Shown here: positions 33,875 through 42,290 of the stretch, one piece after another
Layout: each line of letters starts with the position of its first letter
Numbering within the stretch: the first letter of the stretch is position 1
Assembly (NCBI RefSeq): GCF_030010375.1
Contig: NZ_JASCRY010000001.1
Span: 1,116,001-1,180,000 of the forward strand
Source of the DNA: Flavobacterium yafengii
GTDB taxonomy: Bacteria; Bacteroidota; Bacteroidia; Flavobacteriales; Flavobacteriaceae
DNA length: 64,000 nt
Direction of reading: 5' to 3'
Notes under the pieces: model-generated
The model's database searches: none
The model's input: the letters and a program-made list of their open reading frames with translations, nothing else
What the model was told of the DNA's origin: nothing
Position numbers and translations under genes: made by a program

Positions 33875-35257
33875 TTAGTCATTCGTTCCGTTTTTAATCA
33901 ACTTCATTTCTGGGGTTTTGTCTTTGTTAAGGTCTTCATAAAATTTCATGAATAAATCTGCGTTGCTGTCTTTGTCTTCACGTTTATTGATATAAGTTAA
34001 AAACAAACTTTCTTTTGAGTGTCCAGTGATTCCAATAAGTACGGCGGTCGGGATCTTTTTATAATAATTTGATGCAAACGAACGCCTAAAACAATGTGAA
34101 GCAATCAATTCATGTTTTGGATAGTTTCCTAACTCTTTTCGATTGGTTTCAGTATTTAGTTTCGTTCCTTTTACAACCTCAACAATTCCAGCCAGTTTAC
34201 AAACTACTTTTGAATATTCGTTTAGTTTTTGGTGTGGTATTTCTTTAGGTAAATTGTTTTCTATTATTTCGATAACATGAGGCGCAATTATGCCAATGGT
34301 TACACTTTTATTTGTTTTCTGTTGGATTATATCTAAGTACATATTTCCGCCCTTATATCGAATATTCTCGTTTGTGATCTTTAGTAAATCACCGCCTCGT
34401 TGTCCAATTTCACAACCGATTAAAATCCAGTTGCGAGCGTTGTCTAATGTTTCGGGTGTTAAAGAAAGGTTCTTTGTAAGTTCAGGATTTGTCTTTTTAA
34501 ATTCTTTGAGTTGTTCAAGATCTGAATAATCGGTGTTTTTGATTTGCTGCAGTTCCTCAAATGATAATGTTTGAATATAGCGGTCTTTGTCGCTTTCTCC
34601 AAAATGTTGAATTGTTTTTGAATAGGGTGTTATCAGAATTTCGTTTTTTTCAGCATCAATGCAAACAGTTTTTAAGATTTGTAATTCTCGTCCCGTTGTG
34701 TTAGAGGAATATTTTTTGGTATTAACTAGCCAGTTTGTGAACTTGTCAACAAAGGTATTTGTGATCTCAATAAACTGGATTTGTTTTTTTATGGTGTTTT
34801 GGTACTCTAAGACTATATTTTTAAAAACAGTATAGTTTTTTATGGTTTCCTTACTCAATCCAATTTTAACACCGCCGTTTGTTCTTACTTTGCGAGTGTT
34901 TGCATTATCGAGAATGTATTGTATGTGATTAATCAATAAACCTGTATCAGTTTTAACAACCCGTTTAAAACAATTGTTTATTTGATTTTCTAACCAATAA
35001 GCATCAATTAAAACACCTCCGGCCAAATCATTGTTTAGGTTTCCAATAACAAACGGATCTAACTTTTTGAGATTGTTGGATAATTTCTTATTTTCGGGAT
35101 TATTTTGTTTTGGTAGTCCGGTTGTTTCGCTCCAGTCTTTTGAGTTTATAGTAAATCCAGTTTTTTTCTTAATTGAAACTTTCTGACTTATTGAAACTCT
35201 AATGTATATTTGAGAGTTTTCGGATTTACTTTGAAGTAAAAATTTAATCTTTGCCAT
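33875..35257 (-). CDS. int: Tyrosine recombinase (integrase) of the element
   Basis: A 460-residue phage-type integrase. The N-terminal arm-binding domain is of the Bacteroidetes type (MAKIKFLLQSKSENSQIYIR to ~100), the SAM-like core-binding domain spans ~135-225, and the catalytic domain carries Arg287 (GCEIGQRGGD), His388-x-x-Arg391 (HCFRRSF), His413 (TGHS) and the nucleophile Tyr422 (FLTYINK). It should integrate and excise the element at the tRNA-Arg T-arm sequence. It is encoded next to attR with no gene between. Confidence 0.96.
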   Translation of the reverse strand: MAKIKFLLQSKSENSQIYIRVSISQKVSIKKKTGFTINSKDWSETTGLPKQNNPENKKLSNNLKKLDPFVIGNLNNDLAGGVLIDAYWLENQINNCFKRVVKTDTGLLINHIQYILDNANTRKVRTNGGVKIGLSKETIKNYTVFKNIVLEYQNTIKKQIQFIEITNTFVDKFTNWLVNTKKYSSNTTGRELQILKTVCIDAEKNEILITPYSKTIQHFGESDKDRYIQTLSFEELQQIKNTDYSDLEQLKEFKKTNPELTKNLSLTPETLDNARNWILIGCEIGQRGGDLLKITNENIRYKGGNMYLDIIQQKTNKSVTIGIIAPHVIEIIENNLPKEIPHQKLNEYSKVVCKLAGIVEVVKGTKLNTETNRKELGNYPKHELIASHCFRRSFASNYYKKIPTAVLIGITGHSKESLFLTYINKREDKDSNADLFMKFYEDLNKDKTPEMKLIKNGTND

Positions 35258-35311
35258 AATTTGAACTTTTGAACACTCAAACTTATAACATTAATTTGAG
35301 TTAAAAAAATT

Positions 35312-35344
35312 CTAGTCAGTATTTAGTCAGTAATTAGTCAGTGT
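35312..35344 (+). repeat. Three tandem 11-bp repeats near attR
   Basis: CTAGTCAGTAT, TTAGTCAGTAA and TTAGTCAGTGT follow each other without gaps (35312, 35323, 35334). They match the pair at 29121-29142 and lie between the integrase start and attR, as recombinase or excisionase arm sites often do. Confidence 0.65.
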
Positions 35345-35484
35345 TATTAAATCGTATTCTATTTTATTCTATGGTTTAGAATTAGTTTTAACTTACTGTT
35401 TTACTGTAATTTGTTGAGGTATTTGGTTTTTTAGTAGTGTTTTTAAGTGTTTGTTTAAAACGTCAAATTGAGGCGTTAAGGTTT

Positions 35485-35509
35485 CAGGTTCGAACCCTGT
35501 CGCGGCCAC
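35485..35509 (+). repeat. attR, partial copy of tRNA-Arg 3' end
   Basis: 25 bases identical to 29041-29065; a truncated tRNA remnant with no 5' half. Confidence 0.9.
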
Positions 35510-35521
35510 AAATACAAATAG

Positions 35522-35570
35522 AAATGCTTCAAAAAATCAAGTTTCCTTGAAATTATTTTGAAGCATTTTT
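35522..35570 (+). terminator. Displaced host terminator of tRNA-Arg
   Basis: AAATGCTTCAAAA (35522-35534) pairs with TTTTGAAGCATTT (35556-35568), with an inner stem CAAG/CTTG and a T tail. It lies 13 bases after attR, where the tRNA terminator would have been before integration. Confidence 0.75.
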
Positions 35571-35592
35571 TATTTTAAAGCAGTTATAAAAT

Positions 35593-36402
35593 ATGTCATT
35601 ACAAATTTTCATTTCGGTGCTTTTTGGAACATTATTTCTCCTGCTTTTAATTTTTAGAGTAGTGGAGCCAGCTTATATTTTACTGTTCAATAAACCACTT
35701 TATATTCATTGGTATCCTTTCTCCAAAAAATTAAAACCAAGCCAACGCCAGATTTTAGTAAATGATTTTCCCTTTTACAATAGGCTTTCCTCTAAACGGA
35801 AAGTGTATTTTGAACATCGGGTAAATGAGTTTATTGCTAGATATGAATTTATAGGAAAAGAAACCGTTATTACGGAACAAATGAAAATGCTGATTGCGGG
35901 AACGTATGTGATGTTGACTTTTGGGATGAGAAATTATCTTGTTACGCTATTCAATAAAATAATAATTTATCCTTCCAGTTATTTTTCTACCGTGAATCAA
36001 GCGTATCATAAAGGAGAATTTAATCCTAGAATGAAAGCAGTAGTTTTTTCGTGGGAAGATTTTTTATTGGGACATTTAACCTCAAATGATAATATTAATT
36101 TGGGTTTACATGAGTTCTCTCATGTGTTGCATTTTCATTGCTTAAGAAGTAATGATCCAAGTGCGATTATCTTTTTTGATGAATTCAATGAAGTAATAAA
36201 ATATTACAGCGATCCAGTTTTGAATAACGAGTTAACTCGAACAGATTATTTTAGATTGTATGCTTATGAAAATCAATTCGAATTTTTATCGGTTATCTTG
36301 GAGCATTTTTATGAAACTCCCCATGTTTTCAAAAAGGAGCATCCTGAATTATATGCTCATATTTCAAGAATGATTAATTTTAAAGAAGAATATTTAAAAT
36401 AA
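35593..36402 (+). CDS. MtfA-like zinc peptidase
   Basis: A 269-residue protein with an N-terminal transmembrane helix (~5-24) and an M90 (MtfA) type metallopeptidase domain. The zinc motif is H173-E-F-S-H177 in LGLHEFSHVLHFH, followed by a conserved FFDEFNEVIKYY stretch. E. coli MtfA interacts with the regulator Mlc; here the membrane anchor and distant homology make the substrate unknown. It is the first host gene after the integrative element and is convergent with rpe, sharing a terminator. Confidence 0.85.
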   Translation: MSLQIFISVLFGTLFLLLLIFRVVEPAYILLFNKPLYIHWYPFSKKLKPSQRQILVNDFPFYNRLSSKRKVYFEHRVNEFIARYEFIGKETVITEQMKMLIAGTYVMLTFGMRNYLVTLFNKIIIYPSSYFSTVNQAYHKGEFNPRMKAVVFSWEDFLLGHLTSNDNINLGLHEFSHVLHFHCLRSNDPSAIIFFDEFNEVIKYYSDPVLNNELTRTDYFRLYAYENQFEFLSVILEHFYETPHVFKKEHPELYAHISRMINFKEEYLK

Positions 36403-36429
36403 AAATGGCGCTTTAAGCGCCATTTTTTT
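36401..36429. terminator. Bidirectional terminator between the peptidase gene and rpe
   Basis: GGCGC-TTTAA-GCGCC (36407-36421) extended by AAAAT/ATTTT on either side. The hairpin begins at the stop codon of the plus-strand gene. Confidence 0.88.
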
Positions 36430-37090
36430 AGAAGTTTGTTAGCTTCTTTAAATCTTGTATCGTTTGCGTTGGGTTTTCTGCTTTGAAAACAAAGCTTCCG
36501 GCTACGAGAACATCTGCACCGGCTTCCACTAATTGTTTTGCGTTTTTATTGGTTACACCACCATCAACTTCAATCATTGTAGTTGCACCTTTTCTAGTGA
36601 TTAAAGCTTTTAGCTTTTCAATTTTAGCATACGTATTTTCTATAAACGATTGTCCTCCAAAACCTGGATTCACACTCATGATACAAACTAAATCAATGTC
36701 ATTGATTACATCTTCCAGTAAGTCAATATTAGTATGTGGATTGATAGCAACCCCAGCTTTCATTCCTTCGGCTTTGATGGCTTGTAGCGTTCTATGAAGG
36801 TGTGTGCAAGCTTCATAGTGTACACTTAGAACATTTGCGCCTAATTCAGCAAAAGTTTTAATGTAACGGTCTGGATCCACAATCATCAAGTGAACGTCTA
36901 TTGTTTTTTTTGCATGGCGGTTAATAGCTTCCAGAACTGGCATTCCATAAGAAATGTTTGGTACAAAAACGCCATCCATGATGTCAATATGAAACCAATC
37001 GGCTTCACTGTTGTTGATCATTTCGATGTCGCGTTGCAAGTTTCCGAAATCGGCAGCAAGCACTGATGGTGCAATAAGTGTATTCTTCAT
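36428..37090 (-). CDS. rpe: Ribulose-phosphate 3-epimerase
   Basis: A 220-residue TIM-barrel enzyme interconverting ribulose 5-phosphate and xylulose 5-phosphate in the pentose phosphate pathway. Signatures are APSVLAADFGNL at the start, WFHIDIMDGVFVPN (metal-binding His and Asp near 35-37), TIDVHLMI, MSVNPGFGGQSF and IEVDGGV with the second catalytic Asp near residue 173. Full length, with no anomaly. Confidence 0.96.
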   Translation of the reverse strand: MKNTLIAPSVLAADFGNLQRDIEMINNSEADWFHIDIMDGVFVPNISYGMPVLEAINRHAKKTIDVHLMIVDPDRYIKTFAELGANVLSVHYEACTHLHRTLQAIKAEGMKAGVAINPHTNIDLLEDVINDIDLVCIMSVNPGFGGQSFIENTYAKIEKLKALITRKGATTMIEVDGGVTNKNAKQLVEAGADVLVAGSFVFKAENPTQTIQDLKKLTNF

Positions 37091-37218
37091 TGTGTAGTTG
37101 TTTTATAGAGACGTACCGCAGTGCATCTTTACAGTTTGTGTTGTTTGTGCAAAAGTAGTTTTTTTGCAGCAATTGGCGAAAGTTTTTTTGTAGATACGAC
37201 TAGCGAATTGTCCGTACA

Positions 37219-37308
37219 TCGCGTAAGGGATAGAGGCGGCATCCTCGTAGCGAAGCGGAGAGATATAGCCGAAAGCCCGATCCGAAGTTTTTACGGAGGG
37301 TTACACCC
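37219..37308 (-). repeat. Dispersed structured intergenic repeat, copy B (short form)
   Basis: Read on the minus strand it begins GGATCGGGCTTTCGGC, continues with TATATCTCTCCGCTTCG, and ends GAGGATGCCGCC then TCTATCCCTTACGC. The conserved ends match those at 28266-28407 and 56274-56417, while the internal hairpin is much shorter. Many Flavobacterium intergenic regions, as I remember them, carry this type of sequence; it may be a structured RNA or a REP-like repeat. Confidence 0.55.
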
Positions 37309-37369
37309 AAATCATTATAAAAAGGGAATAGGTTCAAGGGAATCTGAAATGAATTCAGATTAAAAAATA

Positions 37370-37394
37370 AAACTCCGGTAATCAGCCGGAGTTT
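37370..37394. terminator. Hairpin terminator candidate
   Basis: AAACTCCGG (37370-37378) pairs perfectly with CCGGAGTTT (37386-37394), loop of 7 bases. Confidence 0.55.
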
Positions 37395-37455
37395 CAATCA
37401 TCAATCAAAAAACGAACAGTTAATCAGACCGTCGTTACTTATTAGTCGAAAGCCG

Positions 37456-37501
37456 AAAGTCAAAAATCATACTGTTGTTGAACTTTATGATTTTTGACTT
37501 T
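37456..37501 (-). terminator. Hairpin downstream of the primary sigma factor gene
   Basis: AAAGTCAAAAATCAT (37456-37470) pairs perfectly with ATGATTTTTGACTTT (37487-37501), 16-base loop; a further TGACTTTTGACT follows. It lies 16 bases past the stop of the minus-strand sigma gene. Poor T-tract, so termination is uncertain. Confidence 0.5.
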
Positions 37502-37517
37502 ATGACTTTTGACTGTT

Positions 37518-38381
37518 TTATCCTAAATAGGTTTTTAGTATTTTACTTCTTGAAGTGTGTTTTAATCTGCGGATAGCTTTTTCCTTGATTTGACGCACAC
37601 GCTCACGAGTTAGGTCGAAAGTTTCTCCTATTTCCTCTAAAGTCATTGGGTGTTGGTCACCAAGACCAAAATATAAACGAACTACATCAGCCTCTCTTGG
37701 AGTCAATGTTTCTAAAGAACGCTCGATTTCAGTACGTAATGATTCGTGGATTAATTCCCTGTCTGGATTTGGTGATTCACCAGAACGCAATACATCGTAA
37801 AGGTTTGAATCTTCTCCTTCTACAAGAGGAGCATCCATTGATAGATGACGACCAGAGTTTTTCATACTCTCTTTTACGTCATTTACGGTCATGTCAAGTT
37901 CTTTTGCAATTTCCTCAGCAGATGGTGGGCGCTCGTTAGATTGCTCTAATAAAGCGTACATTTTGTTGATTTTATTGATAGAACCAATTTTGTTCAAAGG
38001 CAAACGAACGATACGGGATTGTTCAGCCAATGCTTGTAATATAGATTGACGAATCCACCAAACGGCATACGAAATGAATTTGAAACCACGTGTTTCATCA
38101 AAACGTTGTGCTGCTTTTATCAATCCTAAATTTCCTTCGTTAATCAAATCGGGAAGTGTTAACCCTTGATTTTGATATTGTTTTGCTACCGAAACCACGA
38201 AACGTAAATTGGCTTTTGTCAATTTCTCTAATGCTTTCTGGTCACCGGCTTTAATCTTTTGTGCTAATTCTACCTCTTCGTCAGCGGTAATAAGGTCAAC
38301 TTTTCCAATTTCTTGTAAATACTTGTCTAATGAAGCAGTTTCACGATTGGTTACCTGCTTGGTGATTTTTAGTTGTCTCAT
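37518..38381 (-). CDS. rpoD: Primary sigma factor (RpoD/SigA-like, Bacteroidetes type)
   Basis: A 287-residue sigma-70 without region 1.1, the short form used as the housekeeping sigma of Bacteroidetes. Region 1.2 is [27 protein letters not shown] (~16-45), region 2 includes [30 protein letters not shown] and [16 protein letters not shown] (~84-115), region 3 spans ~130-200, and region 4.2 is [28 protein letters not shown] (~245-275; shown in two family blocks). It should recognise the TTG/TAnnTTTG promoters seen in this window. Three phased GTTAC repeats lie upstream. Confidence 0.95.
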   Translation of the reverse strand: MRQLKITKQVTNRETASLDKYLQEIGKVDLITADEEVELAQKIKAGDQKALEKLTKANLRFVVSVAKQYQNQGLTLPDLINEGNLGLIKAAQRFDETRGFKFISYAVWWIRQSILQALAEQSRIVRLPLNKIGSINKINKMYALLEQSNERPPSAEEIAKELDMTVNDVKESMKNSGRHLSMDAPLVEGEDSNLYDVLRSGESPNPDRELIHESLRTEIERSLETLTPREADVVRLYFGLGDQHPMTLEEIGETFDLTRERVRQIKEKAIRRLKHTSRSKILKTYLG

Positions 38382-38432
38382 GTTTTTTTTGTCTCCTCAA
38401 TTTTTAAGTGTACAAATGATTATACGTATGGA

Positions 38433-38457
38433 GTTACTAAAAAGTTACAATAGTTAC
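38433..38457. promoter_or_regulatory. Three phased GTTAC repeats upstream of the sigma gene
   Basis: GTTAC occurs at 38433, 38444 and 38453 (spacings 11 and 9), each in an A/T context close to AGTTACTAA. They are 50-75 bases upstream of the sigma factor ATG on the minus strand. A regulator site is possible. Confidence 0.3.
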
Positions 38458-38478
38458 TAAAATAATTTAATTTAAAGC

Positions 38479-38514
38479 AAAAATCCCGTTTCAAATACAT
38501 GAAACGGGATTTTT
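38479..38514 (-). terminator. Terminator of pnp
   Basis: A 15-bp perfect stem (38479-38493 with 38500-38514) containing ATCCCGTTTCA, with A and T tracts at the flanks. It lies 33 bases beyond the pnp stop. Confidence 0.9.
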
Positions 38515-38546
38515 TATAAATAAACCTTTAGTAAACTAAGAATTGA

Positions 38547-40682
38547 TTACTCTTTTTTCTCCTCACGTGGAGGTCTTGGCATTAAGGCTTTTCTAGATAC
38601 TTTCTCTTTACGAGTTTTAGGATCTAAACCTAAATATTTAATCATGAATACATCACCCATGTTTACTACATCGGCAACATTTTCTGTTCTTTCCCAAGCC
38701 AATTCAGAAACGTGAAGTAATACTTCATTTCCTGGAGCGTCAAGGTACTCCACAACTGCACCAAAATCTAGCATTTTGATTACTTTTACTTCGTAAGCTT
38801 CTCCCATTTGTGGTTTGAAAGTGATTGACTTAATTTTAGCCAATACTGCCTCAATTCCAGCAGGATCCGTCCCTAAGATTTCGATAACTCCTTGCTCATC
38901 TACTTCGTTGATTACGATAGTTGTTCCAGTAGCTTTTTGTAATTCTTGAATTACTTTTCCACCAGGTCCAATCAAAGCACCAATAAAGTTACCAGGAATT
39001 GTTCTTGTAATGATTTTTGGAGCATATGCTTTAACATCCGCTTTTGGCTCAGCTAAAGTTTCGATTAATTTTCCAAGAATATGTAAACGACCGTCACGAG
39101 CTTGAGCTAAAGCAGCTTCCATAATCTCATATTTCAAACCGTCTATTTTGATGTCCATTTGGCAAGCTGTAATTCCTACTGAAGTTCCAGTTACTTTAAA
39201 GTCCATATCTCCTAAGTGATCTTCATCACCAAGAATGTCAGACAATACAGCAAAACGTTCTCCATCAGTAATTAATCCCATTGCAATTCCAGAAACTGGA
39301 CGAATCATTTGAATACCAGCATCCATTAATGATAATGTTCCAGCACAAACTGTTGCCATAGAAGACGAACCGTTAGATTCTAAAACTTCAGAGACTACAC
39401 GAATTGTATAAGGACAATCAGCAGGAATCATGTTTTTTAATGCTCTTTGAGCCAAGTTTCCGTGACCTACTTCTCTTCTTGAAGTTCCTCTTAAAGGACG
39501 AGCTTCACCAGTTGAGAAAGGAGGGAAGTTATAATGTAAGTAGAATTTTTCTTCACCTTGTTCAGATGGAGAGTCGATTTGGTTTGCTTCTCTAGAAGTT
39601 CCTAAAGTTGCAGTTGCCAAGGCTTGAGTTTCCCCACGTGTAAACAATGCTGATCCGTGTACAGATGGTAAATAATCTACTTCACACCAGATTGGTCTGA
39701 TTTCTGTAGTTTTTCTTCCGTCTAAACGTGTTCCTAAATCTAAGGTTACGTTACGAACTGCTTCTTTGTTTGTTTTGTAAAAATATTTAGAAACTAAATC
39801 GCCATTTTCTGCCAATTCTTCTACTGTAAATAAGGCTTTTACTTCTTCTTTTACTTCTGCAAATGAAGCAGTGCGTTCTTGTTTTGAAGAACCTTTGCTT
39901 GCAATAGCATAAATTTTATCGTAAGATGCTGCTTTTACTTTAGCATAAATAGCCTCATCTTCTCTTTCTCCTTCGTAAGTACGAACTTCTTTTTTTCCAA
40001 AAGCAGCTTGCAAACGTAGTTGAGCAGCAATTTGATTTTTAATGTGTTCGTGTGCAAATTTAATTGCTTCTAACATTTCTGCTTCTGAAATTTCTTTCAT
40101 CTCGCCTTCTACCATCGCGATAGAATCCATAGAAGCTCCAATCATCATATCAATATCAGATAATGCTAATTGTGCGCGACTTGGATTGATGATGAATTTA
40201 CCATCAATTCTTCCAACTCTAGCTTCAGAAATTAAAGTTTCGAAAGGAATGTCAGATAAAGCTAATGCTGCTGAAGCGGCTAAACCTGCTAATGCATCTG
40301 GCATCACATCTTCATCATAAGACATTAATTGAATCATCACTTGAACTTCTGCATGGTAATCATCTGGGAAAAGTGGACGCAATACACGGTCTACTAAACG
40401 CATTGTTAACACTTCGTTATCGCTTGGACGCGCTTCTCTTTTGAAGAAACCACCAGGAAAACGTCCTGCTGCAGCAAATTTTTCACGATAATCTACCGTA
40501 AGTGGTAAAAAGTCGATACCTGGACTTGCTTTTCTTGAAGATACAACTGTTCCTAAAATAACAGTTTTACCTATTCTTACTACTACAGATCCATCCGCTT
40601 GTTTGGCTAAACGACCTGTCTCGATTGTGATGTTTCTGCCATCACCTAAATCGATACTTTCTACAAATAATTGTGGAATCAT
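38547..40682 (-). CDS. pnp: Polynucleotide phosphorylase
   Basis: A 711-residue 3'-5' exoribonuclease using phosphate, central to RNA turnover. Two RNase PH domains (~10-225 and ~310-545) flank a helical domain; a KH domain follows ([19 protein letters not shown], ~560) and then an S1 domain ([20 protein letters not shown], ~625). The second PH domain keeps the catalytic region ([19 protein letters not shown]). It is downstream of rpsO, as in many bacteria, with a hairpin between. Confidence 0.96.
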   Translation of the reverse strand: MIPQLFVESIDLGDGRNITIETGRLAKQADGSVVVRIGKTVILGTVVSSRKASPGIDFLPLTVDYREKFAAAGRFPGGFFKREARPSDNEVLTMRLVDRVLRPLFPDDYHAEVQVMIQLMSYDEDVMPDALAGLAASAALALSDIPFETLISEARVGRIDGKFIINPSRAQLALSDIDMMIGASMDSIAMVEGEMKEISEAEMLEAIKFAHEHIKNQIAAQLRLQAAFGKKEVRTYEGEREDEAIYAKVKAASYDKIYAIASKGSSKQERTASFAEVKEEVKALFTVEELAENGDLVSKYFYKTNKEAVRNVTLDLGTRLDGRKTTEIRPIWCEVDYLPSVHGSALFTRGETQALATATLGTSREANQIDSPSEQGEEKFYLHYNFPPFSTGEARPLRGTSRREVGHGNLAQRALKNMIPADCPYTIRVVSEVLESNGSSSMATVCAGTLSLMDAGIQMIRPVSGIAMGLITDGERFAVLSDILGDEDHLGDMDFKVTGTSVGITACQMDIKIDGLKYEIMEAALAQARDGRLHILGKLIETLAEPKADVKAYAPKIITRTIPGNFIGALIGPGGKVIQELQKATGTTIVINEVDEQGVIEILGTDPAGIEAVLAKIKSITFKPQMGEAYEVKVIKMLDFGAVVEYLDAPGNEVLLHVSELAWERTENVADVVNMGDVFMIKYLGLDPKTRKEKVSRKALMPRPPREEKKE

Positions 40683-40798
40683 AAATTTAATTTATTAGTT
40701 AAACATGGGTTCTAGTTGTGTTGTAGTTGTTGTTTTGCGTAGTTAATGCCTAAAACCCAATGAAAAACCAAACTTTTTTATTATTGTATATAAAAACA

Positions 40799-40824
40799 AA
40801 AAGAGGCACTTTCGCACCTCTTTT
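40799..40824 (-). terminator. Hairpin between rpsO and pnp
   Basis: AAAAGAGG (40799-40806) pairs with CCTCTTTT (40817-40824). It lies just after the rpsO stop on the minus strand; a terminator or a PNPase-type processing hairpin. Confidence 0.75.
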
Positions 40825-40831
40825 ATATTGA

Positions 40832-41098
40832 TTATTTTCTGATATTCAATACTTTGATAATTTCACGGTATCTGTTGATTTCTGTTTTCTTCAAGTAATC
40901 CAACAAAGATCTTCTTTTACCTACAAGCAATACTAATGAACGCTCTGTGTTATAATCGTGACGATTTTTTTTCAAGTGCTCAGTTAAGTGGCTAATTCTG
41001 AAAGTGAACAAAGCAATTTGAGCTTCTGATTTTCCAGTGTTTGTTTTTTCTCCGTGTTTAGCGAAGATTTCTTCTTTAATCTCTTTAGTTAAATACAT
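40832..41098 (-). CDS. rpsO: 30S ribosomal protein S15
   Basis: An 88-residue primary 16S rRNA-binding protein of the small subunit platform. The typical helices are seen in TGKSEAQIALFTFRISHLTEHLKKN, DYNTERSLVLLVGKRRSLLDYLKK and the basic end. It is followed by pnp, a classic gene pair in which S15 and PNPase expression are linked by transcript processing. Confidence 0.97.
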   Translation of the reverse strand: MYLTKEIKEEIFAKHGEKTNTGKSEAQIALFTFRISHLTEHLKKNRHDYNTERSLVLLVGKRRSLLDYLKKTEINRYREIIKVLNIRK

Positions 41099-41198
41099 TC
41101 CAATATTTGTTTAATGATTTTTATGTATGTCGTACATCTATTGTAAGACGGGTGCAAAAGTAAAAAATAATTATGAATTATGAATTATGAATTGTGAA

Positions 41199-41666
41199 TT
41201 ATTTTAAATCAATATATAACTTCGCAATTTCTTGATTAACAAATTCCAAGAATTTTTCATCCTCTTCAGTAAAAGGATTCAAGACATGACTGTCAATATC
41301 AATTTGTCCTATGTTTTTTCCGTTTACAAAAAGTGGGACTACGATTTCTGATTTCACGGTAAAACTACACGCGATATAATTGTCTTGTGCTGCAACGTCA
41401 GGAACTACAAAGTTTTCATTAGAAACGGCCACTTGTCCGCAAATTCCTTTTCCGAAAGGGATTACAGTATGATCTGTTTCTGCTCCAACATACGGTCCTA
41501 AGTGCAATGTTTTAGACTCATGATTTGCAAAATAAAATCCAACCCAATTATAATAGTCAACAGAGTTACTAAGCAGCTCACAAATAGACAATAGTTTTTC
41601 GTCTCTTGACAACGTTGTATTTAATGTGATTTCGGTTACTTTTGGTTGTAATTCTTGAAATGTCAT
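41199..41666 (-). CDS. GAF-domain protein, probable free methionine-(R)-sulfoxide reductase
   Basis: A 155-residue single GAF domain. Features of the free-Met-(R)-sulfoxide reductase family are visible: WVGFYF near 41, FGKGICGQVA with Cys76, VVPDV, YIACS with Cys100, and SEIVVPLF. The 24-residue spacing of the two cysteines matches the resolving and catalytic pair of E. coli fRMsr. A third cysteine of the E. coli enzyme is not obvious. It would reduce free oxidised methionine in the cytoplasm. Confidence 0.8.
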   Translation of the reverse strand: MTFQELQPKVTEITLNTTLSRDEKLLSICELLSNSVDYYNWVGFYFANHESKTLHLGPYVGAETDHTVIPFGKGICGQVAVSNENFVVPDVAAQDNYIACSFTVKSEIVVPLFVNGKNIGQIDIDSHVLNPFTEEDEKFLEFVNQEIAKLYIDLK

Positions 41667-41741
41667 GTTTTTAATTTTTATTTATGCAAAAGTATTTAAA
41701 GCCAGTTTCAAAAATTACATAAATTTGTTAAAAAATAGATT

Positions 41742-42290
41742 TTGAAAAAATATTTTATTCTCTACAAGCCATTTTTGCTTTTTCTGGCGACCTTTTTTTT
41801 GACTTACATAGTGCTGACTTTTTTGTATCAGCGCTATCTTAATGGTTTTGAGGAAAATAAAATAGATTCCATTACCAGAATGGTGAGTGAAAATACGGAG
41901 CAAGTGCTGCAATTGTTCAATAATGGATCTTCAATTGAAGAAAGTGCTGCACATCCTTATATGAAGTTGTTTTATAATCAAAAATATGTTGCCCGTATTG
42001 TAGAAGGCTGTAATGCAATTAGTGTAATTATTTTGTTTATTTCATTTGTAGTTGCTTTTTCAGGGAAGCTAAAAACGACACTGTTTTTTATCTTTGGCGG
42101 AAGCCTGCTTATTTATGTTTTAAATGTTTTGAGAATAGCGGCTTTAAGTGCACTTATTTTTTATTTCCCAAAACAAGAACCATTTTTACACGGAGTCCTT
42201 TTTCCTTTGTATATTTATGGTGTAGTTTTTATTTTGTGGTTAATTTGGGTTCGTAAATTTTCAAGATATGCTTCAAAAGATATTAAATAA
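41742..42290 (+). CDS. xrtF: Exosortase F (XrtF)
   Basis: A 182-residue membrane protein with about five hydrophobic segments. The exosortase catalytic residues are in place: Cys90 (VEGCNAISV), Arg131 (LNVLRIAAL) and His150 (FLHGVLFPLY). Exosortases are thought to cleave C-terminal sorting signals of exported proteins at the membrane. The start is TTG at 41742, since a TAG stop sits at 41736-41738 and no ATG precedes the conserved MKKYFILYKPF. Its last 23 bases overlap the associated gene. No target protein is seen nearby. Confidence 0.9.
   Translation: MKKYFILYKPFLLFLATFFLTYIVLTFLYQRYLNGFEENKIDSITRMVSENTEQVLQLFNNGSSIEESAAHPYMKLFYNQKYVARIVEGCNAISVIILFISFVVAFSGKLKTTLFFIFGGSLLIYVLNVLRIAALSALIFYFPKQEPFLHGVLFPLYIYGVVFILWLIWVRKFSRYASKDIK

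Larger units (their letters stand above)
29041..35509. mobile_element. Integrative element inserted in tRNA-Arg
   Basis: About 6.44 kb between two identical 25-bp repeats (29041-29065 and 35485-35509), the first being the 3' end of tRNA-Arg plus one base. It encodes a tyrosine recombinase at the far end, a HTH protein of excisionase type, a possible replication protein and six other genes, all on the minus strand. No relaxase, coupling protein or virion gene is recognised, so it is a cryptic or helper-dependent island rather than a self-transmissible one. Phased 11-bp repeats lie near each end. Confidence 0.88.
35258..35592. other. attR-side non-coding region
   Basis: No gene. From left to right: three tandem 11-bp repeats (35312-35344), AT-rich sequence with the inverted AACGTC/GGCGTT pair near 35459-35477, attR (35485-35509), and the displaced host terminator of tRNA-Arg (35522-35570). 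Confidence 0.6.
37091..37517. other. Intergenic region between rpe and the sigma factor gene
   Basis: No gene accepted. It holds a dispersed structured repeat (37219-37308), a hairpin 37370-37394 and a 15-bp hairpin 37456-37501 downstream of the sigma factor gene. Confidence 0.6.

Noticed and set aside
37121..37363. An 80-codon plus-strand open frame between rpe and the sigma factor gene
   Set aside because: It runs straight through the dispersed structured repeat, and its translation has no domain, signal or family-like feature. The DNA is explained better as a repeat.
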